From: Chloroflexota bacterium
GTDB taxonomy: Bacteria; Chloroflexota; Dehalococcoidia; Tepidiformales; Tepidiformaceae
Assembly (NCBI GenBank): GCA_016191435.1
Contig: JACPOQ010000051.1
Span: 62,001 to 126,000, forward strand
Direction of reading: 5' to 3'
Length of the DNA: 64,000 bases
Part shown: piece after piece, positions 36,815 to 45,111 of the stretch
Numbering within the stretch: the first letter of the stretch is position 1
Layout: every line of letters starts with the position of its first letter
Position numbers and translations under genes: made by a program
The notes under the pieces: model-generated
Databases searched by the model: none
Seen by the model: only the letters and a program-made list of their open reading frames with translations
Told to the model about the DNA's origin: nothing

Positions 36815-38153
36815 CGGTCACCTCCGCCAGCGGGTCATCGCCTGCGAGCTGCGGGTCGAGGGCGAGCAGTTGCGCGATCGTCTCGTCGAAGCCCGTGACC
36901 TCGTCCGGGCGCTGGCGCAGGAACGCGTCGATCGCGGGCATGAGGTCGCTGGCGCGGTCGACCACCGGGTCGGCGCCGCGCACGTACGCGCCGATGGAGA
37001 TGAGGTCGCGCGCTTCGTTGTAGGCGGCGAGGAGTTGGCGCAGCCGCCGCGCCGCCTCGTTGTGGCACCCGCTGCCGACACGCGACATGAGCCGCGAGAC
37101 GCTCCCGAGCACGTCGATCGGCGGGTAGTGGCCGGCGCTGGCGAGGGCGCGCTTGAGCACGATGTGGCCGTCGAGCGTCGCGCGCGAGATGTCGGCGATC
37201 GGTTCGTCCATGTCGTCGCCATCGACGAGCACGGTGTAAACCGCGGTGATGCTGCCCTGCGCAGAAGGCCCGGTCCGCTCCATCAGGTGCGGCAGCAGGC
37301 TGAAGACGGAGGGCGGGTAGCCTTTGGTGGTCGGCGGCTCGCCGGAGGCAAGGCCGATTTCGCGCTGGGCCATGGCCACGCGCGTGAGGCTATCGAACAG
37401 CAAGAGTACATCCAGCCCATCGGCGCGGAACGCTTCGGCGACGGCCGTGGCGGTGTTGGCCGCACAGCGCCGCATCGCCGCCGGGTTGTCGCCTGTGGAG
37501 GCGACCACGACGCAGCGCTTGAGCGCCTCCAGCCCGAGGTCGTGTTCGATGAAGTCCCGCACTTCGCGGCCCCGCTCGCCGATCAGCGCGATGACGGTGA
37601 TATCGGCGGCGGTGCCGCGCGCGAGCATGCCGAGCAGCGTGCTCTTGCCCACGCCGGAGCCGGCGAAGATGCCGACTCGCTGCCCGCGCCCGAGTGTGAG
37701 GAAGCCATCGATGGCGCGCACGCCGGATGGCAGCGCGCGCATGATTGGCTCGCGGTCGAGGGGGTGCGGCGGTTCGGAATGGACGGGTCGCCAGGCGGCG
37801 CCGTGCAGCTCGCCGCCGCCGTCCATCGGCCGCCCCAACCCATCGAGGACGCGCCCGAGCAGCGCCCGGCCGCTCGGCGCCGAAGCCATCCGCCCGGTCG
37901 CCTGGACGCGCGCCCCGGCGGCGATGGCGCCGCGGTCGAGCATGGCGATGTGTGCGATGGGGCCTTCGCTGCCGGCGCACTCCCCCGCGAGCGGCCGGCC
38001 GGCCGGGTCCTCCACGAACACCAGCTCCTTCGGGCGCAGGTTCACGCCCGCGACGGCCGTCATTTCACCGAAGGTGCGCGCGACGGTGCCCGTCCGGCGG
38101 TGCACCTGCGCGCTTGCCGCGGCCTCGAGCACGGCCTCGAGCGCCGCGGTCAC
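36768..38153 (-). CDS. fliI: Flagellum-specific ATPase FliI
   Basis: ATPase of the flagellar type III export apparatus, 461 residues. Walker A is GIFAGSGVGKSTLLG, Walker B is VLLLFDSLTRVAMAQREIGL (also the family signature), and PPSVFSLLPHLMERTG and TVLVDGDDMDEPIAD are diagnostic. It starts with GTG at 38153 in a GTGA overlap with fliH, its regulator. The length is normal. Confidence 0.96.
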   Translation of the reverse strand: MTAALEAVLEAAASAQVHRRTGTVARTFGEMTAVAGVNLRPKELVFVEDPAGRPLAGECAGSEGPIAHIAMLDRGAIAAGARVQATGRMASAPSGRALLGRVLDGLGRPMDGGGELHGAAWRPVHSEPPHPLDREPIMRALPSGVRAIDGFLTLGRGQRVGIFAGSGVGKSTLLGMLARGTAADITVIALIGERGREVRDFIEHDLGLEALKRCVVVASTGDNPAAMRRCAANTATAVAEAFRADGLDVLLLFDSLTRVAMAQREIGLASGEPPTTKGYPPSVFSLLPHLMERTGPSAQGSITAVYTVLVDGDDMDEPIADISRATLDGHIVLKRALASAGHYPPIDVLGSVSRLMSRVGSGCHNEAARRLRQLLAAYNEARDLISIGAYVRGADPVVDRASDLMPAIDAFLRQRPDEVTGFDETIAQLLALDPQLAGDDPLAEVTDDDDTRAIETIGGLP

Positions 38154-38851
38154 CGGTCCACCGTCCCGGCGGCTTCGCCCAGTGCCAGCTCCATCAGCGA
38201 GAGGCGGGCATCGAGCGAGGCATCGAGAGTGCCGTTGCGCAGGTCGATGATGCAGCCGCCGATGGCGACGCCCTCATCGGGGCGCACGTAGGTGGCGGCA
38301 TCGGCGAGCCAGGCCTGCACGGATCCGACCATGCCCGGGGCCACGCGGATGGCGAGCACGTCCTGCCCGGAGGCGGCGCGCAGTGCGTCCTCGCAGGCGA
38401 TGGCGGTCAACTCCGGGTCGGCTTCGTAGGCGCCGCCGACGATGCGCCGCGTCGCGAGCGCGGCCGCGCGAGCGACCACGGCGATGGACTGCCCGGCGAT
38501 GGCGTCGCGGATGGCCTGGCCTTCGTTCGCGGCGCGCCGGGCGATCTCGATGTAGCCGGCCACCTGCTCGTCCGCGCGCGCGAGGCCCAGCCGTTCGCCC
38601 TCGGCGGTGGCGGCGGCGCGCACGGCCGCCGCCTCGGCGCGTGCCTGCGCGACCAGCCCGGCCGCCTCAGCCTCCGCGTCGGCGATGATGGCCTCGGCCC
38701 GCCGGGTCGCCGCATCCACGAGGTCGTTCGCGGTCGCGACGGCGCCGTGCGCCGGGAGCACGCCGCGTGCGGATTCACCGAGCACGAAGATGTCCTCGTG
38801 CTCGGCCGCCGCGCGGATGACGCGCCCGTTGTGCTTAGCCGACGAGCTCAT
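38150..38851 (-). CDS. fliH: Flagellar assembly protein FliH
   Basis: Regulator/stator of FliI, 233 residues. A central Ala/Glu-rich coiled coil (ATRRAEAIIADAEAEAAGLV ... GYIEIARRAANEGQAIRDAI) precedes the C-terminal domain with RPDEGVAIGGCIIDLRNGTLDASLDARL, typical of FliH/HrpE. ATG at 38851 has GGAGG five bases upstream and overlaps fliG by 17 bases; the frame is open six codons further. Confidence 0.88.
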   Translation of the reverse strand: MSSSAKHNGRVIRAAAEHEDIFVLGESARGVLPAHGAVATANDLVDAATRRAEAIIADAEAEAAGLVAQARAEAAAVRAAATAEGERLGLARADEQVAGYIEIARRAANEGQAIRDAIAGQSIAVVARAAALATRRIVGGAYEADPELTAIACEDALRAASGQDVLAIRVAPGMVGSVQAWLADAATYVRPDEGVAIGGCIIDLRNGTLDASLDARLSLMELALGEAAGTVDR

Positions 38852-39851
38852 CGTCGCCTCCGCGCGCAATCACGATCTCCTCTGCGTCGTCCAGCCGGCG
38901 GATGACTTCGACGATGCGCGACTGGGCCTCCTCCACCTGGCGCAGGCGGACGGGGCCGCTTGCCTCCATGTCCTCCTTCAACATCGCCGAGGCGCGCGTG
39001 GACATGTTCCGCAGGATGCAGTCCTTCACCGGCTCCGGCGTCGCCTTGAGCGCGAGCGAGAGGTCCTTGACTTCGACTTCGCGGAGGATGCGCTGGATCG
39101 ATCGGTCATCGAGCATGGCCACGTTTTCGAACACGAACATGCGCTTCTTGACCTGCTCGGCGAGCTCCGGCTCGTTGTCTTCGAGCGCCTCGATGATGGT
39201 CTTCTCCGTCATCCGGCTGGACTTCTTCAGCAGGTTCACGAGCACATCGAGCCCACCGACCGTCTGGGTTTCGCGCGCCGGCTGGAGCACGGCGCTGAGC
39301 TTGCGCCGCAGGACGGCTTCGACTTCAGAGACGATCTCCGGGTTGGCGCGGTCCATGAGCGCGATGCGCTGGGCCACATCGGCCGACGTCTCGGAATCGA
39401 GCGTGGAGAGCACCTGTGCGGCTTTTTCCGCCTGGAGGAACGAGAGCAGCAGCGCAATCGTCTGCGGGTGTTCGTTGCCGAGGAAGTTCACGAGCTGCTG
39501 CGTGTTGAGGTGGCGGAGGAAGCCGAAGGGTACGGAGGGCGAGGTCGCGGAGAGGCGGTCGATGAGCTCGGTGGCTTTGTCCTCGCCGAGCGCCAGCCGG
39601 AGGAGCTCTTCGGCGTATTCGAAGCCGCCGAGGCTGATGACGTTGCGGGCGACGGCGGCTTCCTGGAACTCGTTCACGACTTCGCGGCGTTGCTCGGATT
39701 GGAGCTCGCCCATGGCCGAGATTTCCCACGTGAGGCGCTCGATGTCGTCGTCGCTCAGGTGGCGCAGCACCTCGGCCGAGCGCTCCTTGCCGAGCGTTAT
39801 CAGCAATGCCGCGGCTTTGCGCCGGCCGGTGAGCTTCTCCTCGCGTGGCAT
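38835..39851 (-). CDS. fliG: Flagellar motor switch protein FliG
   Basis: Rotor protein of the C ring, 338 residues. Segments include GRRKAAALLITLGKERSAEV, the middle-domain EHPQTIALLLSFLQ (EHPQT motif) and the C-terminal torque domain FVFENVAMLDDRSIQRILRE, carrying the charged residues that face the stator. The gene begins seven bases after fliF. All three armadillo-like domains are present. Confidence 0.96.
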   Translation of the reverse strand: MPREEKLTGRRKAAALLITLGKERSAEVLRHLSDDDIERLTWEISAMGELQSEQRREVVNEFQEAAVARNVISLGGFEYAEELLRLALGEDKATELIDRLSATSPSVPFGFLRHLNTQQLVNFLGNEHPQTIALLLSFLQAEKAAQVLSTLDSETSADVAQRIALMDRANPEIVSEVEAVLRRKLSAVLQPARETQTVGGLDVLVNLLKKSSRMTEKTIIEALEDNEPELAEQVKKRMFVFENVAMLDDRSIQRILREVEVKDLSLALKATPEPVKDCILRNMSTRASAMLKEDMEASGPVRLRQVEEAQSRIVEVIRRLDDAEEIVIARGGDDELVG

Positions 39852-39857
39852 GAAGGC

Positions 39858-41423
39858 TTAGGACTCCTCCTCGCGCATCCATGTCTGGACGACATCGGCG
39901 ACGGCGCGGGGGTTCTGGTTGGCGAGCGCGAAGACGCGCTCCTCGCCCGGGTCGCTGGCCTGTTCGAGCGCCGGCAGGGCTTCACGCTGCTGGAGTTGCT
40001 GGTAGATGCCGCCGGCGGGCAGCGCCATCATCGGCTGGGGCGCCCCGAGCGTGAGCTGGCGCTTCGCCAGCGAGCGCAACAGCAGCGTCACGAGGATGAA
40101 GGCGAGCACCACGGCCAGCAGCGGCAGCAGCAGCTTCAAGTACTGGAGGTACTGTCCGAGGCCATCGGCGGCGGCGGCCGAGAAGTCTTCCTTCACACTC
40201 GGGTCGAAGGGCAGGCGGGCGACGTTGAGGATGTCGCCGCGGGTCTGATCGATGCCGACGGCGGCGGCGACGGCGCTGGTGAGGGCCTGCTCCTGGGCGG
40301 CGGTCACGCTCTCATCGAGCACGACCGAAACGCTCAGCCGTTCGAGGCTGCCCGGCGCCTTCACCGTCGTCGTCTGGGTCTTCGGGACTTCGTTGTTGGT
40401 CGTTGTCTCAGTGCGGTTATAGGTGCTGCTGCCGTTCCCGGAGGAGGCCGCGACCGTCGCCGCCGCGTTCGACCCCGTGCCGGGCACGCCGCCCGCGGCG
40501 ACGTTGTTCCCGGAGAAGGTCTCGGTGGTCGTGGAGCTGCTGCGCGGCACCGTCTGCGCGGCGGTACCGAAGGTATCGGCGGCCGTCGTGACGTTGTCGA
40601 AGTTGAGCTTCGCGCGGACCGTCACGGCGCTGCGCCCGGCGCCAACGACCTTGTCGAGCGTGCCCTGCACGTCCCGGCTGAGGGCGAGCTCGTACTTGCG
40701 CTGGAGGTCCATCTGCGTCGCGCTGGCGCTGCTGGCGAAGGGCGTATCGAAGGTCGAGCCATCGAAGAGCACGCTCCCCGTCTGGTCCATGATGGTGACG
40801 CCGCCAGAGGTGAGGCCGGGCACGGAGCCGGCGACCAGGTTCGTGATGCCCTTCACCTGGTCCTGCGTGAGTTCGGTCGATGGGGACTTGAGCTGCAGCA
40901 GCACGCTCGCCGTCGTCTTCTGCTGATCCTCTTTGAAGATCGACTCCGCGGGCATGACGATGTGGACGCGGCTCGCCTTCACGGAATCGATGGTGTTGAT
41001 CGACCGCGCCAGTTCGCCTTCGAGCGCGCGCTGGTAGTTCACCTTCTGGACGTAGTCGGTGGCGCCGAAGTTCGTCTTGTCGAACAGCTCCATGCCCACG
41101 CCCGCGCCGTTCTTGAGCTGGCCGGCGGCGGCGAGCTTGATGCGCGCTTCGCCCACCTTTTCGGCCGCTACGGAGATGGAGGTGCCGGTGGCGCCGAGCT
41201 CGTAGGCGATGCCGTCCTTCTGGAGCTCGGCGGCCATGGAGGCGCTCTCCTCCGGCTGCAGGCCGCTGAAGGCGACCACCATGTTCGGCGAGGACGAGGC
41301 GATGAAGACGAAATAGAGGACGATGATCGTCCCGGCGACAATGCCGCCCAGCGCTATCTGGCGGCCGCGCTGCAGCTGATTCCAGCGTTCGAGAATCGGC
41401 CCGAGCGGGGAACCAGCGCCCAT
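39858..41423 (-). CDS. fliF: Flagellar MS-ring protein FliF
   Basis: Membrane ring of the basal body, 521 residues. TM1 is ALGGIVAGTIIVLYFVFIA; ring-building motifs follow (VAFSGLQPEESASMAAELQK, VGEARIKLAAAG, FDKTNFGATDYVQKVNYQRA, ARVHIVMPAESIFKEDQQKT); TM2 is LLLPLLAVVLAFILVTLLLR, with a cytoplasmic tail that binds FliG (VFALANQNPRAVADVVQTWM). It is the promoter-proximal gene of the cluster. The segment between residues 290 and 350 is Ser/Thr/Asn-rich and variable. Confidence 0.95.
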   Translation of the reverse strand: MGAGSPLGPILERWNQLQRGRQIALGGIVAGTIIVLYFVFIASSSPNMVVAFSGLQPEESASMAAELQKDGIAYELGATGTSISVAAEKVGEARIKLAAAGQLKNGAGVGMELFDKTNFGATDYVQKVNYQRALEGELARSINTIDSVKASRVHIVMPAESIFKEDQQKTTASVLLQLKSPSTELTQDQVKGITNLVAGSVPGLTSGGVTIMDQTGSVLFDGSTFDTPFASSASATQMDLQRKYELALSRDVQGTLDKVVGAGRSAVTVRAKLNFDNVTTAADTFGTAAQTVPRSSSTTTETFSGNNVAAGGVPGTGSNAAATVAASSGNGSSTYNRTETTTNNEVPKTQTTTVKAPGSLERLSVSVVLDESVTAAQEQALTSAVAAAVGIDQTRGDILNVARLPFDPSVKEDFSAAAADGLGQYLQYLKLLLPLLAVVLAFILVTLLLRSLAKRQLTLGAPQPMMALPAGGIYQQLQQREALPALEQASDPGEERVFALANQNPRAVADVVQTWMREEES

Positions 41424-41792
41424 CTGCGTCTCCTGTGCAGCGGCCGGAGTGCTTCTCCGGGGCTACCGTAGGAGCGTAGGAGGCGGGGCCCGAGGGGGCG
41501 CAGTAGCGGAACCCCGATAGGGGTCACGCATCACCGTGTTCCCGGAATGGGAAACCCCTATTTTTGGCGGAAGGGTGGTTGGGCATTGGGCGTTGGGCGT
41601 TGGCTGTTGGCCATTGGCCGGAACCCCCACGGCGCAACCCCTGAAGCCGAGAGTAGCGATTATTCTCGGTTGCCGGTCCGTGCGCCTCCAACGTCCCGTG
41701 GAGGCGCACGGACCGTCGCGCGGTGTAGACGTGGATCAGCGGACGTCGTCCGCGGCCCGCTCGCGGCTCTGCCGGCCAATGCCCAGAGCCCC
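41424..41792. other. Spacer upstream of fliF
   Basis: A 369-base spacer between the secreted protein and fliF. It contains small inverted repeats (ACCCCGATAGGGGT near 41511-41524 and GTTCCC/GGGAAAC near 41539-41556) and a heptamer array at 41578-41619. The flagellar promoter must lie here on the minus strand, but I cannot identify a sigma-28, sigma-54 or sigma-70 box with confidence. No credible gene. Confidence 0.5.
41578..41619. repeat. Heptamer array, GTTGGGC/ATTGGCC type
   Basis: Six consecutive heptamers (GTTGGGC, ATTGGGC, GTTGGGC, GTTGGCT, GTTGGCC, ATTGGCC) upstream of the flagellar operon. It belongs to the second family of arrays. Confidence 0.9.
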
Positions 41793-43265
41793 CTACAGCC
41801 CGAACGCCACCATCGGCAGGTACCGCTTATACGGCTTCGAACCCGGGACCGGGGTGGGCGTGGCCGTTGGCGTCGGCGTGGGTGTCGCTGTCGCGCCCTG
41901 GCTGGTGATGACCACGTCGCGGCCGCCGGCGCCGCCCACGTAGGTGATCTTGAAGTTCAGGTTGCCCACCGAGAACTTCGCCCCCTCGGGCAGATTCTTG
42001 AAGGTATCGAGCAACGCCGTCGCGCCCTTGACGAGCGTAATCGCCTGGCCGGCGGGCGGGCTGTAGTTGCCGAAATCGAGTTCGAGGATGGCGTTGTCCA
42101 GCACTATCTGCCCGCTCATCAGGATCTGCGTGAAGTCGACGCCGGCCTGCGGCCCATCGATCGTGAACGCGACGTGCACGTCCGGCGCGAACTGCAACGC
42201 GGGAAACCTGGCCAGACCGTGGTTTCCGTTGATCCGCTCGAGGTTCAGCCGGCTCGTCGTGAGGATCGTGTCGCCCCAGGCCCCGTGGCCGGCCAGCGTG
42301 GCGCCGTTCACCGTGAAGGTCGAGACCGCCGGGAACACGGCGCCATCGAAGGCGAGGACGCCGCCATCGACGTTGAAGTTGCGGCTGAACGTGGACGTGC
42401 CGCTCAGTGTCTCGCTGCCGCTGCCGCAGCAGCGGATGGACTGGAACTCGGCCGAGCCCGTGAACGCGCCATTGAACGTCGCGCCCGGTTGCCCGGTGAT
42501 GTTGAGCCGCGCATCGCCGCTGAACATCGACACCGTCCCGTTGCCGGAAATCCCCGCCACCGCCACGTTGCACGCCGCCGTCAGTTGCCCGCCGCCGAGG
42601 ACGAACTTCGTATTGGGCGCGCTACCACAAAAGCCCGTGCCGTTGCCCAGCACGGTGAGCAGGAATTCGGTGTTCGGCCCGCCGGAGACGGTGCCGGCGT
42701 ACGTCACCGGGACCAGGTACGACAGGTACTTCGTGCTCGCCTGGATTCGGCCGCCGCCGATGAGGTCGCCGTCGACCTCCGCTTGGCCGCCACCAGTCGT
42801 CGTCAGGGTGTTGCCGTTCAGATCAATGGCGACGGCGCCCAGTGGGGTCAACCGTTGGCGCAGGAAAAAGCGGGTGTTCGTGGGCGCAATCATCTGGACA
42901 TCGCCGCGCAGGATGAGCGGCAGGTCGATGACGATGTCGTTGGCGCCGCTGGAGACGATGGAGGACGAGACGCCGAGGCGGTTACCCACGATCGTCATCG
43001 AGGTATCGAACGTGACTGCCGCGACGGTGAGCTCGACGAGGTCGTTGGTGAGGGTCTTGCCGAGCGCCGTGCTGGTGAACTGGATGGAATCGCCGTTCAC
43101 GGGTGCGCCGGAGGGGCTCCAGTTGCCGGGGGTGCTCCATTTCGAATCGACGGCGCCGAGCCACACGCGTGTCGTGGCGGCGTTGGCGTGGTTTGCGGCC
43201 GCGGTGGCGGCGAAAATCGAGACGAAGGCGAACAGGAGGAAGATGCGATAGGGCCAGCGGGGCAT
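41793..43265 (-). CDS. Secreted beta-helix-like surface protein with TPTP stalk
   Basis: Exported protein of 490 residues. The signal peptide is PYRIFLLFAFVSIFAATAAA, followed by WLGAVDSKWSTPGNWSPSGA, a motif found at the start of autotransporter-passenger-like beta-strand repeats. Then come many short Gly/Asn/Thr-rich beta strands (LGNGTGFCGSAPNTKFVLGG, GTLAGHGAWGDT-like segments). The C terminus is TPTPTPTATPTPVPGSKP followed by YKRYLPMVAFGL. From memory, a TP-rich stalk plus a short YLPLV-type tail is frequent in secreted Chloroflexota proteins and may be a sorting signal. No enzyme domain is recognised. Confidence 0.75.
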   Translation of the reverse strand: MPRWPYRIFLLFAFVSIFAATAAANHANAATTRVWLGAVDSKWSTPGNWSPSGAPVNGDSIQFTSTALGKTLTNDLVELTVAAVTFDTSMTIVGNRLGVSSSIVSSGANDIVIDLPLILRGDVQMIAPTNTRFFLRQRLTPLGAVAIDLNGNTLTTTGGGQAEVDGDLIGGGRIQASTKYLSYLVPVTYAGTVSGGPNTEFLLTVLGNGTGFCGSAPNTKFVLGGGQLTAACNVAVAGISGNGTVSMFSGDARLNITGQPGATFNGAFTGSAEFQSIRCCGSGSETLSGTSTFSRNFNVDGGVLAFDGAVFPAVSTFTVNGATLAGHGAWGDTILTTSRLNLERINGNHGLARFPALQFAPDVHVAFTIDGPQAGVDFTQILMSGQIVLDNAILELDFGNYSPPAGQAITLVKGATALLDTFKNLPEGAKFSVGNLNFKITYVGGAGGRDVVITSQGATATPTPTPTATPTPVPGSKPYKRYLPMVAFGL

Positions 43266-43317
43266 TCGACGCGCTCCACGCCGCTGATCGCGGTTGGGCG
43301 CATCCTACGCTATGCCG

Positions 43318-43352
43318 GTTGGATATTGAACGTTGGGCATTGGGCAATCGGG
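43318..43352. repeat. Heptamer array, GTTGGGC type
   Basis: GTTGGAT, ATTGAAC, GTTGGGC, ATTGGGC, AATCGGG in succession, in the divergent spacer between the secreted protein and the serpin. Confidence 0.75.
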
Positions 43353-43441
43353 GGCCGGGGGTGAACTGCGCCGCGCGCGCCGGCGGGAACCCGGCCGCCA
43401 TCGCCGGCGTTGGAGTGGGTACGATGGGCCGGAGGGCCGCC

Positions 43442-44713
43442 ATGGACCGGAGACACTTCTGCAGGCTCGCGACCGGCCTGCCGCTGCTCGCGGCACCGGC
43501 GCTGCTCGCCGCCAATTGCAGTGGCGGCGGAGGTGGGGCCGCGCTCGCGGAGGCGAAAGCGAACGTCGACCGCGCCGCGCCCGAGGCGGCCGACCTCCCG
43601 GAGCTCATTCGCGCCAACGCCGAGTTCGCCTGGAGCCTCTATTCGAAGCTCGATGCCGGCAAGAACGTGGTCTTCTCGCCGCACAGCATCTCGCTGGCGC
43701 TCGCAATGACCTTCGCCGGCGCGCGTGGCGACACCGCCACCGAGATGGCCCGGGCGCTGCGCTTCGAGCTCCCCGGCGACCGCCTCCACGCCGCCTTCAA
43801 CGCGCTCGACCTCGCCCTTGCGCCCGGGGAAAAAGGCGCCTTCCGCCTCGCGCTGGCGAACGCCGCCTGGGGCCAGGCCGGGAAGCGCTTCGAGCAGCCG
43901 TACCTTGAGACGCTCGCGCGCTACTACGGCGCCGCCATGCACCTTGCGGACTTCGAGAAAGACCCCGAAGCCTCGCGCAAGGCCATCAACGCATGGGTGG
44001 CCGAGCGCACGGAGCAACTTATCAAGGATCTGCTCCCCCGGGACGCGGTCAGCTTCGACACACGCCTGGTGCTGACGAACGCCGTGTACTTCAAGGCCGC
44101 GTGGCAATCGAGATTCGACAAAGGTTCGACGGCGCCCGGTGACTTCCACAGGCTCGATGGCTCGACCGTACAGGCGCCGATGATGCACGGCGAGGGGACC
44201 TACCCGGCGTCGGTGGACCCCGCGCTCACGGTGGTCGAGTTGCCATACCAGGGCGGGCGCATAGCGATGGACATCCTGATGCCCCCGCTCGCCGGGTTTC
44301 AGGCGTTCGAAACGGTCATGGCGCGGAGCATCGCCCCGGCGATCGCGGCATTGAAGCCACAGACGGTCGTGCTGGCGCTGCCGAAGTTTTCTTTCAGCTA
44401 CAACACCAGCCTGAAGCCGGCGCTCGACGCCCTCGGCATGAAGCTCGCGTTCGTACCGGACCAGGCGGACCTTTCGGGGATGGATGGCACCCGGTTGCTC
44501 TTCATTTCCGATGCGCTGCACAAGGCATTCGTGCGCGTGGACGAAGACGGCACCGAGGCGGCGGCGGCCACGGGCGTCATCGCGAACGTGGCCTCCGCCC
44601 CGCTGAACCCTCTCCGCATCGACATCGACCGCCCGTTCGTTTTCCTCATCCGCGACCGCGAATCGGGCGCGGTGCTATTCGCGGGCCGCGTGGTGGACCC
44701 GGCGGCGGGGTAG
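43442..44713 (+). CDS. Serpin-family protease inhibitor, exported
   Basis: Bacterial serpin of 423 residues. The N terminus MDRRHFCRLATGLPLLAA has a twin-arginine-like start and ends in LLAANC, a possible lipobox, so it is probably exported and membrane-tethered. The serpin core is complete (NVVFSPHSISLALAMTFAGA, LVLTNAVYFKAAWQSRFDKG, LPKFSFSYNTSLKPAL). The hinge EDGTEAAAATG has the small residues of inhibitory serpins. Counting from the hinge places P1-P1' near Ala-Ser (IANVAS), which suggests elastase- or subtilisin-like targets. RPFVFLIRDRESGAVLFAGR is the family end. ATG at 43442 has GGAGG upstream. Confidence 0.92.
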   Translation: MDRRHFCRLATGLPLLAAPALLAANCSGGGGGAALAEAKANVDRAAPEAADLPELIRANAEFAWSLYSKLDAGKNVVFSPHSISLALAMTFAGARGDTATEMARALRFELPGDRLHAAFNALDLALAPGEKGAFRLALANAAWGQAGKRFEQPYLETLARYYGAAMHLADFEKDPEASRKAINAWVAERTEQLIKDLLPRDAVSFDTRLVLTNAVYFKAAWQSRFDKGSTAPGDFHRLDGSTVQAPMMHGEGTYPASVDPALTVVELPYQGGRIAMDILMPPLAGFQAFETVMARSIAPAIAALKPQTVVLALPKFSFSYNTSLKPALDALGMKLAFVPDQADLSGMDGTRLLFISDALHKAFVRVDEDGTEAAAATGVIANVASAPLNPLRIDIDRPFVFLIRDRESGAVLFAGRVVDPAAG

Positions 44714-44741
44714 GGCGCCCACCGGCCCGCGGCGCTGGGCT

Positions 44742-44867
44742 TTAGCCCCGCGCTGGCGCGAAGCCGTAGCGTTCGAAGCCCCGGTCGAAGGTGAATGTCG
44801 TGGCGACTCCCAGACGGTCCATCACCGCAAAGCTGATCGTGTCCGTGACCACGCGCGGATGCGTCAC
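44742..44867 (-). pseudogene. Truncated PIN-domain toxin (VapC-like C-terminal end)
   Basis: Only about 41 residues remain: TDTISFAVMDRLGVATTFTF followed by DRGFERYGF, which matches the C-terminal strand-helix of VapC PIN-domain RNases (a conserved D-TSF ... FDRHF pattern). The first two thirds, including the N-terminal catalytic aspartate, are missing. A GTG overlaps the antitoxin stop (GTGA), as in intact vapBC operons, so the deletion may be internal. Confidence 0.72.
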
Positions 44868-45065
44868 GGTTTCGGCGGATACCCGTCGATTAACGCCCGG
44901 CGCTTGTCGCCCGAGACCCAGGATTCGCCGGGTTCGTCGATCATTCCCACGATGCTCCAGAGGGGGGTCGTCCTTCGTGAAGGGCCGATACGTGCGCCGC
45001 GGTCTCGTCTTGGCGGCGCCGTCGGCAGGGGGCTCAAGCTGGGCTTCAAACGTATCTTTCGCCAT
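44864..45065 (-). pseudogene. Antitoxin-like gene broken by a one-base homopolymer insertion
   Basis: The frame starting at 45065 (MAKDTFEAQLEPP ... RPFTKDDP) runs into a tract of six C at 44953-44958. Removing one C restores PLWSIVGMIDEPGESWVSGD followed by KRRALIDGYPPKP and a stop at 44864; D-PLW-IVG-ID is a pattern seen in antitoxins next to PIN toxins. As it stands the frame shifts and reads into the toxin remnant. It could be a true mutation, a slippage site or a sequencing error. Confidence 0.7.
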
Positions 45066-45078
45066 GCTCGTTCCCCTA

Positions 45079-45111
45079 ACTCAGGACTCAGGACCCAGCA
45101 CTCAGCACTCC
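45079..45111. repeat. Heptamer array, ACTCAGG type, abutting the purH stop
   Basis: ACTCAGG, ACTCAGG, ACCCAGC, ACTCAGC, ACTCCC in succession, ending next to the purH stop codon (45112-45114). Confidence 0.88.

Noticed and set aside
38607-41471. A 954-codon open frame on the plus strand across fliF-fliH
   Set aside because: No recognisable domain; the minus strand encodes FliF, FliG and FliH.
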